Source of the DNA: Luidia sarsii
Lineage: Eukaryota; Echinodermata; Asteroidea; Paxillosida; Luidiidae
Assembly (NCBI GenBank): GCA_949987565.1
Contig: OX465105.1
Span: 5,518,159-5,582,158, forward strand
DNA length: 64,000 nt
Direction of reading: 5' to 3'
The position numbers were made by a program, and so were the translations under genes. Under the pieces are notes generated by a model. The model saw nothing but the letters and a program-made list of their open reading frames with translations. It was not told the origin of the DNA and did no database searches. Numbering within the stretch: position 1 is the stretch's first letter; each line of letters begins with the position of its first letter. Below are positions 1 through 10,521 of the stretch, in pieces.

Positions 1-185
1 CATGTCAGTAGTTGTGGAGGCCACTAAACCAGAAGCAGGCCATCAAAATACTGCCATGTCAGTAGTTGTGGAGGTCAATAAACCAGAACTATGCCACCAA
101 AATACTGCCATGCCAATAGGTATGGGGGCCATTCAACCAGAACCAGGCCACCCAAATACATGTCAGTAGCTGTGGAGGCCGGCCA
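1..185. repeat. Short tandem repeat, about 54-bp unit, 3+ copies
   Basis: The phrase around CAGTAGTTGTGGAGG, followed by AACCAGAA and a CCA-CC-AAATAC segment, recurs about every 54-57 bases from the first base to about 185. Copies are imperfect and the array is cut by the window edge. It lies in what should be the MRM1-like gene's intron or downstream region. No coding potential is seen. Confidence 0.75.
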
Positions 186-659
186 AAATTCAGCAGCAGT
201 ATGCTATCGAACAAATTGGATGTTGTGAGGTTGGGGAACGTTAATCATTTGTTACCATAATTTGTTCCAGGCATAGGTACACCCTCAGCCCTTGACGACT
301 TTCATCCTCATCAGAGTGTTCGTCTGGTAGAGGCTCAAAACGAAGACGACTCGCCAAAAGGGCCACACCCTATTAAAAAAAATCAAATGAAACTCAGGAT
401 TCTTTTCTTAAAATGGTTTCCTTTCCAGTGATGAATTTTTACTTTTTACTTTTCAAAGATTTTCACATAATTTTGGCCCACAATTTCATGACTTTTCCCT
501 AACATTTCTACCCTCTTTTCTCAAAGACCAATTCCTTAACATCTTTGTTTCCTTCTGCTCCTATAATTTTCTAAGACTTTTATCAATATCCTTCATTTTC
601 TTTTCCGTAAGACTTTTCCATTTTTACTATCTGATTTTCTATGAAAATTAAAATGGATC
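186..659. other. Unassigned intronic stretch, A/T-rich
   Basis: No exon, RNA gene or clear repeat boundary is recognised. The region becomes strongly pyrimidine-rich on the plus strand (many TTTTC runs from about 400 to 640). Confidence 0.4.
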
Positions 660-958
660 AGTGAAGAGGTCAAAGGAAAAAAGGTTGAAATGGATTGGCC
701 ATTCGCTAAGAATGAAGGAAGAGAGGCACTGTCTCACTGTACTGCACTTTCCTGGACACCAGAGGGTAAAAGGAGAGTGGGGCGACCAAAAACAACACGG
801 CACTCAACAGTAGGAAGAAGAGAGGAAAGAACTGGGACGGACATCTTGGAGAGAAGCTAAAACTGTGGCCAGAGACAGGGGACTCTGGAAAGAAAGCCTT
901 ACAGCCTTATGAGGATAAGTAAGAGGATAAGTAAGAAAGAGGATAAGTAAGTAAAGTT
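660..958 (+). mobile_element. LINE 3' remnant: end of reverse-transcriptase ORF plus simple-repeat tail
   Basis: Read across frames on the plus strand, the segment gives KWIGHSLRM, then TPEGKRRVGRPKTT, then SWREAKTVARDRGLW. These are in the order typical of the C-terminal end of non-LTR retrotransposon ORF2 proteins (R.KWIGHVLRM...GKRKRGRPKTTW...W.EA...A.DR..W). At least one frameshift separates the blocks, so the copy is dead. The 3' end has tandem GAGGATAAGTAA units (about 913-955), the kind of short tandem tail many LINEs carry. Only the last part of the element is present (5' truncation). The match to the LINE class is firm; the clade is not determined. Confidence 0.8.
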
Positions 959-1005
959 TCCACTCCATTTCCCTCCCAAATTTTTCCAAGACTCTCAAAT
1001 CTTAT

Positions 1006-1070
1006 AGAAATGAAGGGGTTGTTCATCGCGGTGGTGTAGATAAGTAGAAAGGGTGATCAAAGTCACGCGA
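1006..1070 (-). mobile_element. Fragment of the same 3' end as the 46.8-47.15 kb element
   Basis: The reverse complement of this stretch matches 47086-47150: GTGACTTTGATCACCCTTT, CTACTT, then ATCTACACCACCGCG and GATGAACAACCCCTTCATTT. The main difference is that the 47-kb copy has 12 extra bases (two ATGTAC-type units) after CTACTT. Only the tail is present here; the GAAACGTC motif of the 47-kb copy is missing. Confidence 0.8.
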
Positions 1071-1182
1071 ATTTGATCACACTCTCAAATCTTCTGTAAT
1101 CTTCCTCAATTTTTTTTTACCATTTCCTTCCGCGAAATGTTTCCCCCATTTTTCCCAGGAGGGCAATTCAACGGAGGCCCAC

Positions 1183-1429
1183 CTGGTGCGGTCTGCCTCT
1201 GGTCACCCTGTCCAGGTCTTCCCGGCCCACCTCCTCGACCACACCTCCAAGGCGCTCCTCCTCCTCAATCCTCCGCCAGATCCGGACCGCCTCTGGCCGG
1301 GTTGACACCTTGAAGCTGGGCGTCACGAACACCCGGCCGATGGTCCGCCTGTCGCCCTCTAGAGCCAGTAAGCACGGCGCTATTCCATACAGGATGTCCT
1401 TGCCTCGAAATGACTTCAAATCCCTTTTC
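1183..1429 (-). CDS. MRM1: Exon 2 of MRM1-like mitochondrial rRNA 2'-O-methyltransferase (partial gene)
   Basis: This 247-nt exon completes a split codon and encodes 82 more residues (about 171-253): KKRDLKSFRGK, DILYGIAPCLLALEGDRR, ... ending GRPHQ. The pattern YG-PC-LAL-(basic)-...-HQ is the N-terminal L30e-like substrate-binding domain of SpoU/TrmH methyltransferases. YGIxPCLLAL favours MRM1, which 2'-O-methylates a guanosine of mitochondrial large-subunit rRNA in the matrix. On the minus strand the acceptor is a T-rich tract ending TTTGAAG (AG at 1431-1430), and the donor after CAG is GTGGGC (1182-1181). The phase agrees exactly with the exon at 2973-3484. The knotted catalytic SPOUT domain must lie left of base 1. 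The domain call is strong; choosing MRM1 over another SpoU paralogue rests on remembered similarity. Confidence 0.72.
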
Positions 1430-1467
1430 CTTCAAAGACAAAAAAACTAGATGCCATAACCAACATC

Positions 1468-1770
1468 AAGCCTCGCGCTTAAGGTTTTTGTTTACTAGCC
1501 TACCAGGCTAGTAAAATGAGTTTTTTACTAGCCCGTAGCAAGTTTTACTAGCACTGTCAAATTAATAAGTGAATTTAAAAGAAGGTTATCAGGTCAAATA
1601 AAATGAATTATTAGTTTCTACTTTCTTGTTCCCGCCTGCATAATTTCCCGCCTGCATCGCTGTCTACTTTTTACTAGTCCGCTGAGCTAGCAAAGTGGGT
1701 CATTTTACTAGCCCACGGCTGTTTTTACTAGACAATGACCGCCGGGCTAGTGCTAAGGTCGAGCCCTGAA
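1468..1770. mobile_element. Short TIR element with internal TTTTACTAGCC repeats
   Basis: The right end read in reverse gives AGGGCTCGACCTTAGC and the left end gives AGCCTCGCGCTTAAGG, an imperfect terminal inverted repeat. Inside, TTTACTAGCC or its complement recurs at least six times. It has no coding capacity, so it is a non-autonomous DNA-transposon-like element. The CAGGG-type end suggests hAT-like ancestry, but this is only a suggestion. Confidence 0.5.
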
Positions 1771-2743
1771 CATGTCCTCGGAAACAGAGCAGTCATCATT
1801 GCTCCATCGCATTAGCGTGGCATCCTGAGGGGAAAAGAAAACTCAGAAGGCCGAGAACAACTTGGTAGAGGAATCCATAATGGTTGGAAAGCAAGGAATG
1901 AGGCCTGAGGGTTTGCCAAGGTTAGGAACAAGTGTAGCCAAAGTGTGACTGCCTTATGTACAAGAGGGCACAAAAAGGATTACAAACTCTTCTTCAGAAA
2001 ATCATATAGATTCAAAGCCAATTCCATATTCTAAAAACACCCCAAAATTGAAAGAATTAGGCCAAATTAAAAAAAAAAAGATTCTCATCCGAACTTAAAA
2101 AAAAGAAAGGAGATTGCAGATTATGCAGGCACTTTTTTGCGTGTCTTTAAAAAAAAAAAAAATCCCCCCTAAAGACAGGTATTCTAAAATTCATTTTTAA
2201 GTCAAAGATCATTTTTAAGCACGGTACAATATGTAGGCTGTGCATGCGCGAGGTTCCCCGGCTGGAAACAGCGAAAATCAATCAAATTTTGTCTTTTTAT
2301 CCTTTTATTGAAACAAACTTGGTTAGTACTTCATTACTTCATGACAGGTCCGTGTGCGCAGTGGGTCTGTGTGAGTGTGTGCGCCCGCAAGCACGCGTTG
2401 ACTCCTATGGTCACGCCATCATTTTGCGTGTATACCGTTTCAATTTGAAATCAAAGATGGCCGTCTTTTTGCTTGTCGGACGGGAGAGAATCTTCTCGAT
2501 CACCTGAGGGGAAATTTCTCCTTTTTCCCCAAACGTGAGTAAAACAAATGACCAGTATTGAAATCGGTGATTCTCACTTATTCCAAAGTTGGGTGAGTGG
2601 GACGATTTCACGGGTGTTTTCGGGGTAAAATCTGGGGGTTTTGATCGGGGGTAGTCATGGAGTCGAACACATAGTTAGTTTATCGGGTTTCCCAGCGGAA
2701 TTCCTTGGACCCTACTATCGCCCGACTGCCTCAAAATTAAAAA

Positions 2744-2931
2744 AACGCAGTGGCTGTTGTTACGGCAGTCGTCCGTAGTGCTCCCTGACTTCACAGTATT
2801 TGTCAGGATGTTTAGCTCTTGGAACCAGACTATCAGCTAATAGACTGGTTCAACCAGCCTGCAATGTTGACGAAATACAATCAAGTCAGGGAACCACACG
2901 GACGACTGCCGTAACAACAACCACTGCGTTA
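2744..2931. mobile_element. TIR element (MITE), about 190 bp, arms about 50-80 bp
   Basis: The left arm begins AACGCAGTGGCTGTTGTTAC and continues GGCAGTCGTCCGT...CTCCCTGACTT. The right arm is its reverse complement with few mismatches (ending AACAACAACCACTGCGTT). The two arms face each other across a short spacer, so the whole element can fold into a long hairpin. It sits 40 bp from the exon 1 donor of the MRM1-like gene. Confidence 0.85.
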
Positions 2932-2972
2932 AAAAAAAGGGCGATTGTAAGGACTACCTCCCATGGCATTAC

Positions 2973-3484
2973 TTTGAGAAGTCATTCCTCTTGGTTGTCT
3001 GCTTGGACCTCCAGTGGGGAGCTTTGCTACGTGTGGCCCCCTCATCGGTTGGTGCCAAAAGGTTACCACTAACAAGGTCATCTCTGCCACTAATGAGTCT
3101 TCCCTCCATTGTCACGGCAACAGCATCATCGTCTTCATCATCGCGGTCTTCGGGAGTCTTGCGTCCTCCGTGTCTTCCGCCAGATACCCTGACGGAGGTG
3201 GTCCCAAGACTTTTCACAAAACCGCTGGCCCAAGGATGTCTGAACATCCTCATCTTGTCACTGGTTAGACGTGAACTGTTCAAGATGTTCTCATCACTGC
3301 ACAGCTGGGCTCCTAGTCTTGGTCTTGCTCTTCCATACATAGTTGACAGCCATGTTCTACTTCCAGGAAGCAGGATGAGCTGTGGAACTGGAAGGCCCAT
3401 TCCGAAATGGTTAATGCACCACTGGCAAGACATAAAGTGTCTTGAGTAAGCCCCAAGCCTACTGATCAAGCCATTGACACCCAT
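2973..3484 (-). CDS. MRM1: Exon 1 of MRM1-like mitochondrial rRNA methyltransferase (N-terminal part)
   Basis: The exon encodes 170 codons plus two bases of the next. The start chosen is the ATG complementary to 3482-3484 (MGVNGLISRLGAYSRHFM...); the frame is open a little further upstream but has no earlier ATG nearby. The N-terminus has scattered Arg/Ser and almost no acid for the first 75 residues, as expected for a mitochondrial presequence. A low-complexity acidic block (EDRDDEDDD) and a basic stretch ending SKQTTKRNDFSK follow. The donor is CAAA|GTAATG (GT at 2972-2971), and joining to 1429 restores a Lys codon in frame. The long linker makes this N-terminus longer than the vertebrate protein's. 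No recognisable domain lies in this exon alone; the assignment depends on the splice to exon 2. Confidence 0.62.
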
Positions 3485-3825
3485 TGCACTTGCACTTTGC
3501 AACACAAGAATAATAATTGTCAGTCCTCGATGTAAGTCCTACATTCGTTGTGCACTGGGACCGCGATGCAGCGCAACATCGAGGGAATTAATCATAGTGC
3601 ACTCCAAATTCCAATTTTTACAATCCCTTACACATCTACAACAAGGTGATAATGACGATTCTGATGAATTCTTATACACATCAACAAAACAAGAGCTGAT
3701 TCATTCCATTTTCACAAACAGAATCCGGTAAACACACACACGTGCTGGTGCAGCCAAATAATGAGCAAAATAAATGACGCCCTCAAGCGACAAGAAATAG
3801 CCAATGCATGTTGGTGATGTTGCTG
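3485..3825 (-). promoter_or_regulatory. Presumed 5' region of the MRM1-like gene
   Basis: This is the sequence directly upstream (minus strand) of the ATG at 3484. It includes a short CpG-containing patch (GGGACCGCGATGCAGCGC at about 3557). No TATA box or other core element is convincing. It is called only from position. Confidence 0.3.
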
Positions 3826-4375
3826 TGTGTACATGTACATGTACACACTGTACATGTACATGAATGTATCGTACAGTGTACATGTACACCTGTACATGTG
3901 TACGTGTGTGTACAGTACAGTGTACACATGTACATGTACATGTACATGTACATTTGTACATGTGTGTGTACAGTACATGGCTGTATGTACATGTACAGAA
4001 TGTACATGTACAGAATGTACATGTACATGTACCATACACTATATAGGAGGGAGGATCCTAGGAAGGGAGATACGTGTACATGTACATGTGTGTGTGTACA
4101 GTACAGTGTACATGTACACCTGTACATGTGTGTGTACAGTACAGTGTACATGTACATGTACATTTTGTACATGTGTAATGTATGTACATGTACAGTACAG
4201 TGTACATGTACATGTACATGTGTATGTACAGTACAGTGTACATGTACATGTACATGTACATGACTGTATGTACATGTACAGAATGTACATGTACATGTAC
4301 ATGTACACTTGTACAGTACTGTACATGTACATGTACCGTACACTATAATTATAGGAGGGAGGATCCTAGGATTGT
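3826..4375. repeat. TGTACA-hexamer array with a duplicated 3' flank
   Basis: Nearly 520 bp is built of TGTACATG-type units mixed with ACAGTACAGTG and TGTGTGTAC variants. Because TGTACA is its own reverse complement and 6 is a multiple of 3, all six frames stay open and yield meaningless Cys/Thr/His/Val/Tyr/Met peptides of up to 186 residues. The segment CATACACTATA...GGAGGGAGGATCCTAGGA occurs at about 4033 and again at about 4340, so a block of about 300 bp (array plus unique flank) was duplicated. Confidence 0.9.
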
Positions 4376-5340
4376 TGGAAGGGAGGCAGGCAAAAGAAGA
4401 GATGGGAAGATAACGTCAGAGAATGGACAGGCCTGTTTTTCACCACAACATCCCTAGGCGGGTCGCAGTAGAAGACCGTGACAGATGGCACGAGTTGGTC
4501 AGCTAGGGTCATAGGAAATAGGATAGGATATAGTAAAGCTGAATGATGCCGGCCGGTCTCACGATAATTCGACCATTCAGTGACCCCGCGCGGTCCACAT
4601 ACATTTCCACTGTCGGAAAGACATTGATTAATTACGTGTACAAAAATGTACTTCCTCCCATTCATTTTCATGCATGTTGCAAAAACAAGTCCGTTCATTT
4701 TATTATGTGCGGGATAATTATCGATGAGTTCTCACTTTAGATGTTTTTGGTAACTGATATGGGATCGATTGGCGACCAACAAAAACCAAACAATTTTTTT
4801 TTTTTTTAGGGGGGGGGGCATGTAGCAGAAATTAAATGAGATCCCTCAATGTGTTGGTTCACTTCGTCGAAACATACAGCGACAAACCCTATCCCTTGGT
4901 TCGGATATTCCGTCCGATAAGCTAAATTTGCCCAACCCCAACTCGACGGGTGGAGCGGTCGGGGGGAAAAATTGTCCTATGGCGGAAATCACTTTTCCAG
5001 TGAACGAGGATCGGAACTCGATATCATTTTCATAATTAATCACTATCCAGTCTGCCTTGCTAAAATTACCCCTTTTTTCACTCTCCAAAATCTATGAACA
5101 AAACGTACCCACTTGCCTTGGCTCATTTTTTTTTCCTGTAGCTAAATGTCATTATCACAAATTCAAGCAACCAATTTGGCACAAATTGAAACTTCAATCA
5201 ATCAGCGCGATGTGTTTTTTTTTTTAATCGGACTTCTCTATTTGAACGCAGTGAGACCTCAGGCTACTGTACCGATTCGCATTATGAATGATAATAGATA
5301 ATGATAATCATAAATAAATAACAATGTGGCTTGTGTAATG
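4376..5340. other. Intergenic stretch between MRM1-like and GRK2-like genes
   Basis: No gene, RNA or repeat family is recognised. It contains T and G homopolymers at about 4795-4820 and is A/T-rich from 5100. Confidence 0.4.
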
Positions 5341-5477
5341 AATTTAAGGTATTTTTTCTTCTTGTTCGGGAAGGGAAGTGTACGGGGGCCCGTGGCGGTG
5401 AGTGGGCCGCGGTATAGGCTAGAGACCGGCGGAGGTTGGCGCTCGTTTCAGAAACATAATTGATGCTAAGCAGGTGC

Positions 5478-5485
5478 TGACGTCA
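5478..5485. promoter_or_regulatory. Perfect cAMP-response-element octamer TGACGTCA
   Basis: The full palindromic CREB/ATF site TGACGTCA lies about 1.04 kb upstream of the GRK2-like ATG, inside the CpG-enriched region and about 40 bp before a TATTATATTATAGG tract. Regulation of a receptor kinase by cAMP signalling would make biological sense, but use of the site is inferred. Confidence 0.45.
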
Positions 5486-5520
5486 CTCCCGCGGTCCTAT
5501 AGCGACGCACTGTGCGGTGT

Positions 5521-5534
5521 GTATTATATTATAG
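5521..5534 (+). promoter_or_regulatory. Possible TATA-like tract
   Basis: TATTATATTATAGG is the only A/T island within the CpG-enriched stretch and lies downstream of the CRE. It could act as a weak TATA element with a start near 5550-5560. It is a guess from position and composition. Confidence 0.25.
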
Positions 5535-6521
5535 GCAGGTTGGTTGGGGAGGGTATGTTTTTCCGGTCGTGCTCTCTGCCTGCCGTACCAACCCCCATTG
5601 CATTGCTTTGCATGGCATTGCAGAGTGTGCACAGTTAGTCGTGCCGTGTACAGTCCATGCACAGGTGCAGGTAGTCAACCCTTTTGCATACGTATTTATA
5701 TGCGGGTAAGGACAAGCTGTGGGACCGAGCCTTGCCGACTGCAGACAAACAGACAAGCATGTACGCCTCCTTACACCGTCATCAGTCTCAGACTAGCTGA
5801 GTGTCGTCGTCGTGTACCCCACACAGTTCCCGGAGCAGCTGCAGGCCCTTCGTACGATGCTCAGGCTCCGATGAAGCCACCCCCTCTTGCTCAGAATCAT
5901 TCCTGTCTGGTCGGGATCGTTGGTGTCATCATTGTCTACGTCAGTATTGCTTCGAAGCTACGGAATTAGCCAGTCGGGTATCGGAGGAGTTTGTTTAGAA
6001 GAAGAAGAATTAAAAAAAAAATACACCCAAAAAACAAACCCCGACGACATTGAATGCAGTGCGGCAGACATTGACGAAAAAACAATTGACTGGGTTTTTT
6101 AAATTTTATGCTGATTTTTTGTGTCCCGGACCGGAGTGACGGGCTGAACTCGAACGAGGGAGTGGACAGTCAGCTGCTGCCGGCCCCGTGTGAAGAGACG
6201 GGGGAAAAGGGGTTAAAAAACTGAATCAACATCCCGGTGAATTTTGTCATCTCTTCCGGCGACCATGACGACTGCAGCACGTCGGGTATGCAGCGCTCGT
6301 AAGGAGTGAGGATCGGACCAGTGCTGGGTTGTTGTTTTTTGGGGGGTGTCGTCTGCTCATTTCCTCTCCTGTTTTCTGGGGCTTGGGTTTTTTTTAAATC
6401 GCCGTGGACTTGGCGGCCTCTTCAAGTCACTGTCACTGTGAAAAAAAATCACCTTCTTTTGGGACTGCTGTAATAAACTCGTTGGTTTAAAAGGCAGCCA
6501 GGCACAGCGAAGCGAGCCAAG

Positions 6522-6634
6522 ATGGCGGACCTCGAGGCAGTGCTGGCCGACGTGAGCTACCTGATGGCTATGGAGAAGAGCAAGTCCACTCCTGCCGCCA
6601 GAGCTAGCAAGAAGATCGTCCTGCCAGACCCCAG
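6522..6634 (+). CDS. GRK2: GRK2/3-type G-protein-coupled-receptor kinase, coding exon 1
   Basis: The exon encodes [20 protein letters not shown], then [17 protein letters not shown] plus two bases of a Ser codon (residues 1-38). It differs from vertebrate GRK2 at only a few positions and has no gaps. The first 20 residues form the amphipathic receptor-docking helix ([19 protein letters not shown]) that activates the kinase on agonist-bound receptors; the RGS-homology (RH) domain begins near the exon's end. The kinase phosphorylates active GPCRs at the plasma membrane and so recruits arrestin. The donor is CCCAG|GTGAGT. GRK2 and GRK3 diverged within vertebrates, so an invertebrate gene is orthologous to both; the symbol marks the subfamily. 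Confidence 0.96.
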
Positions 6635-6716
6635 GTGAGTACTTGGTCCTTCATCTCATTATTCTTACTTTATTTTAAAACTTTTGTGTGGACAATTGCC
6701 AATTTACAGTGAAAAG

Positions 6717-6848
6717 TAGTCCGAGTAACTTGGACCCGACAAGTCACCCTTTTTTTATCGAATTTTGAAATTTTGAGTCACCCGAAACTCAAAATTTCAA
6801 AATTCGATTAAAAAAGGGTGACTTGTCGGGTCTAAGTTAATCGGACTA
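6717..6848. mobile_element. Near-perfect hairpin MITE (132 bp) with 9-bp target duplication
   Basis: The arms TAGTCCGAGTAACTTGGACC...ATTTTGAGT and its reverse complement are about 60 bp each with about four mismatches, separated by about 8 bp. The direct repeat AGTGAAAAG flanks it at 6708-6716 and 6849-6857. A 9-bp duplication is the size usual for Mutator-like transposases. It has no coding capacity and lies 83 bp into intron 1. Confidence 0.9.
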
Positions 6849-8678
6849 AGTGAAAAGTACCCCCAAAAATACATTCAAAAGTAAAAAAAACCAAACAAAC
6901 CCAGAAATCGTTTCAAGATTGTAAAATACGTTGACAAAATAAACAAGACAAATACATTCACAATATGATACATTAATATTAAAACTGAGTTATTAAAATA
7001 TAGAAAAAACAGATTTAACTTAAAAGATCTACAACAACAGCACAAATTGCGTTGAAAAATAATCACCATATATACGAATCGATTGAACGACAACCATGGA
7101 TGCAAAATGTTAGGCAAGAATAACGAGCAAGAGCTAGGCATTAATTAATTTGATGAAATGAGGTGATCGAGGTTAGCACTTGGCCTTAGGGGTGGAAAGG
7201 AGAAAAAGGGGTGGACCTTCTCAAGCCTCAAGGTGTCACGAAAATCACCATCAAATATCTTCTGTCAATATTATTTGTTGTTTTTTTATCATAAAAAATA
7301 CCAACACTTACTGCACTGATTACATTGCATTGGCCACTAACAAAAGTAACATCACTAGTCTGCATCCTAATCTTTGCCAAGATTTAATTTAATACCCTCA
7401 CTAAAAATCTGGAAAAAACACCCTGTAGACCCAAATTAGACCACCAACTGTAATGTAGACAATTATATCCATCATTCCATGTATGGCCGAAAACAATTGG
7501 AGTGGAGTTATAATTTTCCCCTAGATCATGATTTTGTGGCACGTACTGTAAGAATACAGAATAGAGAAGTAGGCCTACATGTTTTATACAGAGCAACACA
7601 CTGAGGACAGTCGTCTGGTTGACGCATACACGTCACAAAATCATTATCAATTTTGGGAAAACTTTTAGTCTAATTTGGATTTAGTATTTTCGCCATCCTT
7701 TTAAAGTTTTACGGTAAAGGTATTTAAGTATTGTCCTGTGGTAATGGGTGTTTGTTTGTGATGAAATATCGACCCGTAAACATGCAGAATGGATGTTTTT
7801 CTCATTTTGAATGTCGTGGGCTTCTATGAATTCACTTTCAAATAGTATGTAGTTTACAAGCCAAATATGGTATGAGCCTAGATGATGAAGTACTGTACCG
7901 TAAGCAGGATGATGTAAGAAACCTGTATTTCATTTTCAATACTGAACCCCATCTCCTTTTTATTCATCTTCCTATGTACGTATGTATGTATCATCCCTTT
8001 ATTTCTCCACCTGTCCATTTGTTGAAACATTTCCACCATTCACACGCTTCATCATGAACTACTGTACCAAATTCAGATGCCGATTCACACTACAGCCAAA
8101 AAACAAGGGTCCTTGGTTATTGCCGACACAGGTTATTGCCTTTTTAAAAAATTTAACAGACTTTCACACTATTGACTACACCACACATGTTTGTAACCGT
8201 CATCCCATGTAAAGATGGCTTCGCAGTGAGTGAGGTCAAGGGTCACGATTGTGTACATGTACTTTTTCGCTGGTATGCTACGTATCGCTCATTCGTAAGC
8301 ACGATACAACTATGAACACCAGTGAAAAAAGGATCTGCCCAAATTGAAAAACCATGTTTTTTAGCCCAGACCTATGCCTTTTGGATTCTGTACAGTATAG
8401 GCCTAACTCCTACATGTAAGTAAGCAAAAGTGACAGCTATATTCTTTTGGTTACCAGGGTCATGGAACCCACAGTTTTAAGACTTGTAATCTTGTCAGGA
8501 TTGTACATGACGGTGTCCAACTGTGTCCTACAACTACTGTACATACATGCGTACAGACATGAAAAATAGATCCTGAGGACAATTTACGACCAACTTGTTT
8601 CCCGCCTTGACACTGTCAGGATGCTATGTACATGTACAGTACATCCCTTTTGGTGTGTACATGCCGGTCGACAGTGAC

Positions 8679-9140
8679 ACTAGGGCCATTTCCACTACAC
8701 CGAATAAACCAATTATTTGGATCGCGATTTGAATCGCGATTCAAGCTCCAATTTGTTTGCTTGTGTGGACACAATAAACGCGATTACTGGTATTAGTGGG
8801 ATTTGAATCGTGATTCGGCCTCCACTACTTTGAGTGAGATTCTTTCAAATAATCGTGCTTATTTGCGACACGGTGTGTGTGGGAACACTCCACAGAATCG
8901 CACCGGGTTTTTTTATCCCACAATGCACCGCTCACTCTCTGATTGACAGGAAGTGCCGTGATTGTTTAGATGTATGTCTCCCTGCGCGAGCCACCTTCAA
9001 GGACACGCCCACTATTTGATGACATTTGCTAACCGCAATCGGCTTTTTTGGACTTTGGTGATTTTTTGGCCAGTGTGGACACGACCCAAAAAACACGGGT
9101 TTTGAATCGCCATTATTTTCGCAGAGGGAACGGCCCTACT
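8679..9140. mobile_element. TIR element family A, copy 1 (about 460 bp)
   Basis: It starts TAGGGCCATTTCCACTACAC and ends GAGGGAACGGCCCTA, an inverted pair bounded by TA. Near both ends are palindromic AATCGCGATT and GATTTGAATCGCGATT segments. The middle carries TCCCACAATGCACCGCTCAC and GACACGCCCACTATTTGA, shared by the other copies. It is a non-autonomous DNA transposon, and TA ends are compatible with a TA target duplication. Confidence 0.88.
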
Positions 9141-9962
9141 GTCAGAGTTCAGGTAGCTCATACATGTCCTACATGTACCTGTAGGCCTACATGTATACAT
9201 GTACTAATGACGTTTGTCATGGTAATTGTCACCCTCACTGAACAGCCTTCTCATTACAAAACAACCATGATATTTTTTGTCTGAAAGAACAATCCCTTGC
9301 TCCATAATGATAATGCACACGTATGATAAATTTACAACCACTTTATTGCTTCAAAATGTTGCCCTAATGTTCATGATAAGTTATTCAATTTAATTTCACC
9401 TCAAAATCTGTGCCAACTTCTTGCATCATTGGACAGTTGGGATTGGGACATCTACATGTAGTTTGAATATACTGTAACACAGTTTACTTTACCCATTTGC
9501 TTTGGGAAGGAATAACATTTCTTGAAAGCATCTACTTATATAGGCCTATTGGACAATTATGTGCCATGGGAGTTTAAGGTTTGCATTGTGGATTAACAAT
9601 GTACAATGTTTGCACTGAAATCATGAGCATTCTACCGTATTGAAAGAGATGATACACGTTCTTCAAGAAAGCGATCACGTTTCAGCAATAATGTTTGTGA
9701 CTTGAAATGGAAGGTTTGAAAAATAACAAAAATTGTGGAGAATCTTGTGCACGGTATCTCCTCGGTGTGTTTTTGTGAAAATAAAGTGTCCACATGTACA
9801 ATGTATATGTAGTACATTTGAAGGCCTTGGGAGGTATCAGTCCCAGATGGTTTAGGATTTCCTGATCTGCCTGCCTTGCTGGGCCTGGTGGCTTGAGTTC
9901 ATCTGAGGACACATGTACACCAACTACATACATGTAACTCAAAGCTCATTTGTTTTTCCTAT

Positions 9963-10406
9963 AGGGCAGTTTCCACTATGTACACGTGCACCAAATAAAC
10001 ACGATTATTTGGATCACGATTCAAACTCCACTTTTTGTGCATGTTTGGACACAGTAAATGCGATTTTCAGTGGGATTTGAATCGCGATTCAGACTCCACC
10101 ATTAGTGAGACTTTTTCAAATAATCGTGTTTATTTGTGAAGCGGTGTGTGTGGTAACGCTCCACTAAATCGCGCCGGGTTTTTGTTATCCCACAATGCAC
10201 AGCTCACACTTTGACAGGAAGTGCTGTAGTTGTTTATATGTCTCCCTGCGTGGGCCACCCTCAAGGACACGCCCACCATTTGACCACAACTGCTAACCGC
10301 AATTGACTCACAATTTCTGGGCCTGTGTGGACACGACCCCAAAAACGTTTTTTGAATCGCAATTCAAATCGCAATTATTTTCGTAAACTAGTGGAAACGG
10401 TCCTAA
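9963..10406. mobile_element. TIR element family A, copy 2
   Basis: It starts TAGGGCAGTTTCCACTA and ends ACTAGTGGAAACGGTCCTA, with the same internal landmarks as copy 1 in the same orientation. Near its left end it carries TGTACACGTGC, absent from copy 1, between CACTA and CACC. Confidence 0.88.
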
Positions 10407-10521
10407 TGAACAGATGTTTGATCACTATTTTCAAATCTGGCACTCACACACACTCAGCCAAGGGATTTATTTGTGGCCTGGTACTAAAGAACGGCTTTGA
10501 AACCGATTTTCCCATGTAATT

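Larger units (their letters stand above)
1430..2972 (-). other. Intron between MRM1-like exons 1 and 2
   Basis: This is the intron inferred from the in-frame joining of the two exons. It holds two short TIR-type elements (1468-1770 and 2744-2931). The remainder (1771-2743) shows A/T runs and a modestly GC-richer patch near 2240-2500 containing GCATGCGCGAGG and AAGCACGCGTTGAC, but no exon or RNA gene I can support. Confidence 0.6.
5341..6521 (+). promoter_or_regulatory. GRK2-like upstream region / 5' UTR, GC- and CpG-enriched
   Basis: Base composition rises in G+C and CpG from about 5370 and stays raised until the exon 1 donor, unlike the A/T-rich surroundings: GGGGGCCCGTGGCGGTG, GAGTGGGCCGCGG, CCCGGACCGGAGTGACGGGC. 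The start codon context at 6522 is AAGATGG, a good animal initiation context. A 141-residue open frame (5544-5969) across this part has no recognisable domain and is probably UTR or chance. The transcription start cannot be placed from sequence alone. Confidence 0.55.

Noticed and set aside
3701..4457. Many overlapping open frames of 60-186 codons rich in C, T, H, V, Y and M
   Set aside because: All come from the TGTACA array, whose 6-bp self-complementary unit keeps all frames open. The same applies to the frames at 17.7-18.2, 22.0-22.3, 36.9-37.2, 45.0-46.0 and 55.1-55.4 kb.
5544..5969. 141-codon plus-strand frame in the GRK2 upstream region
   Set aside because: No recognisable domain; it lies in the CpG-enriched presumed promoter/5' UTR, where stop codons are rarer by composition.
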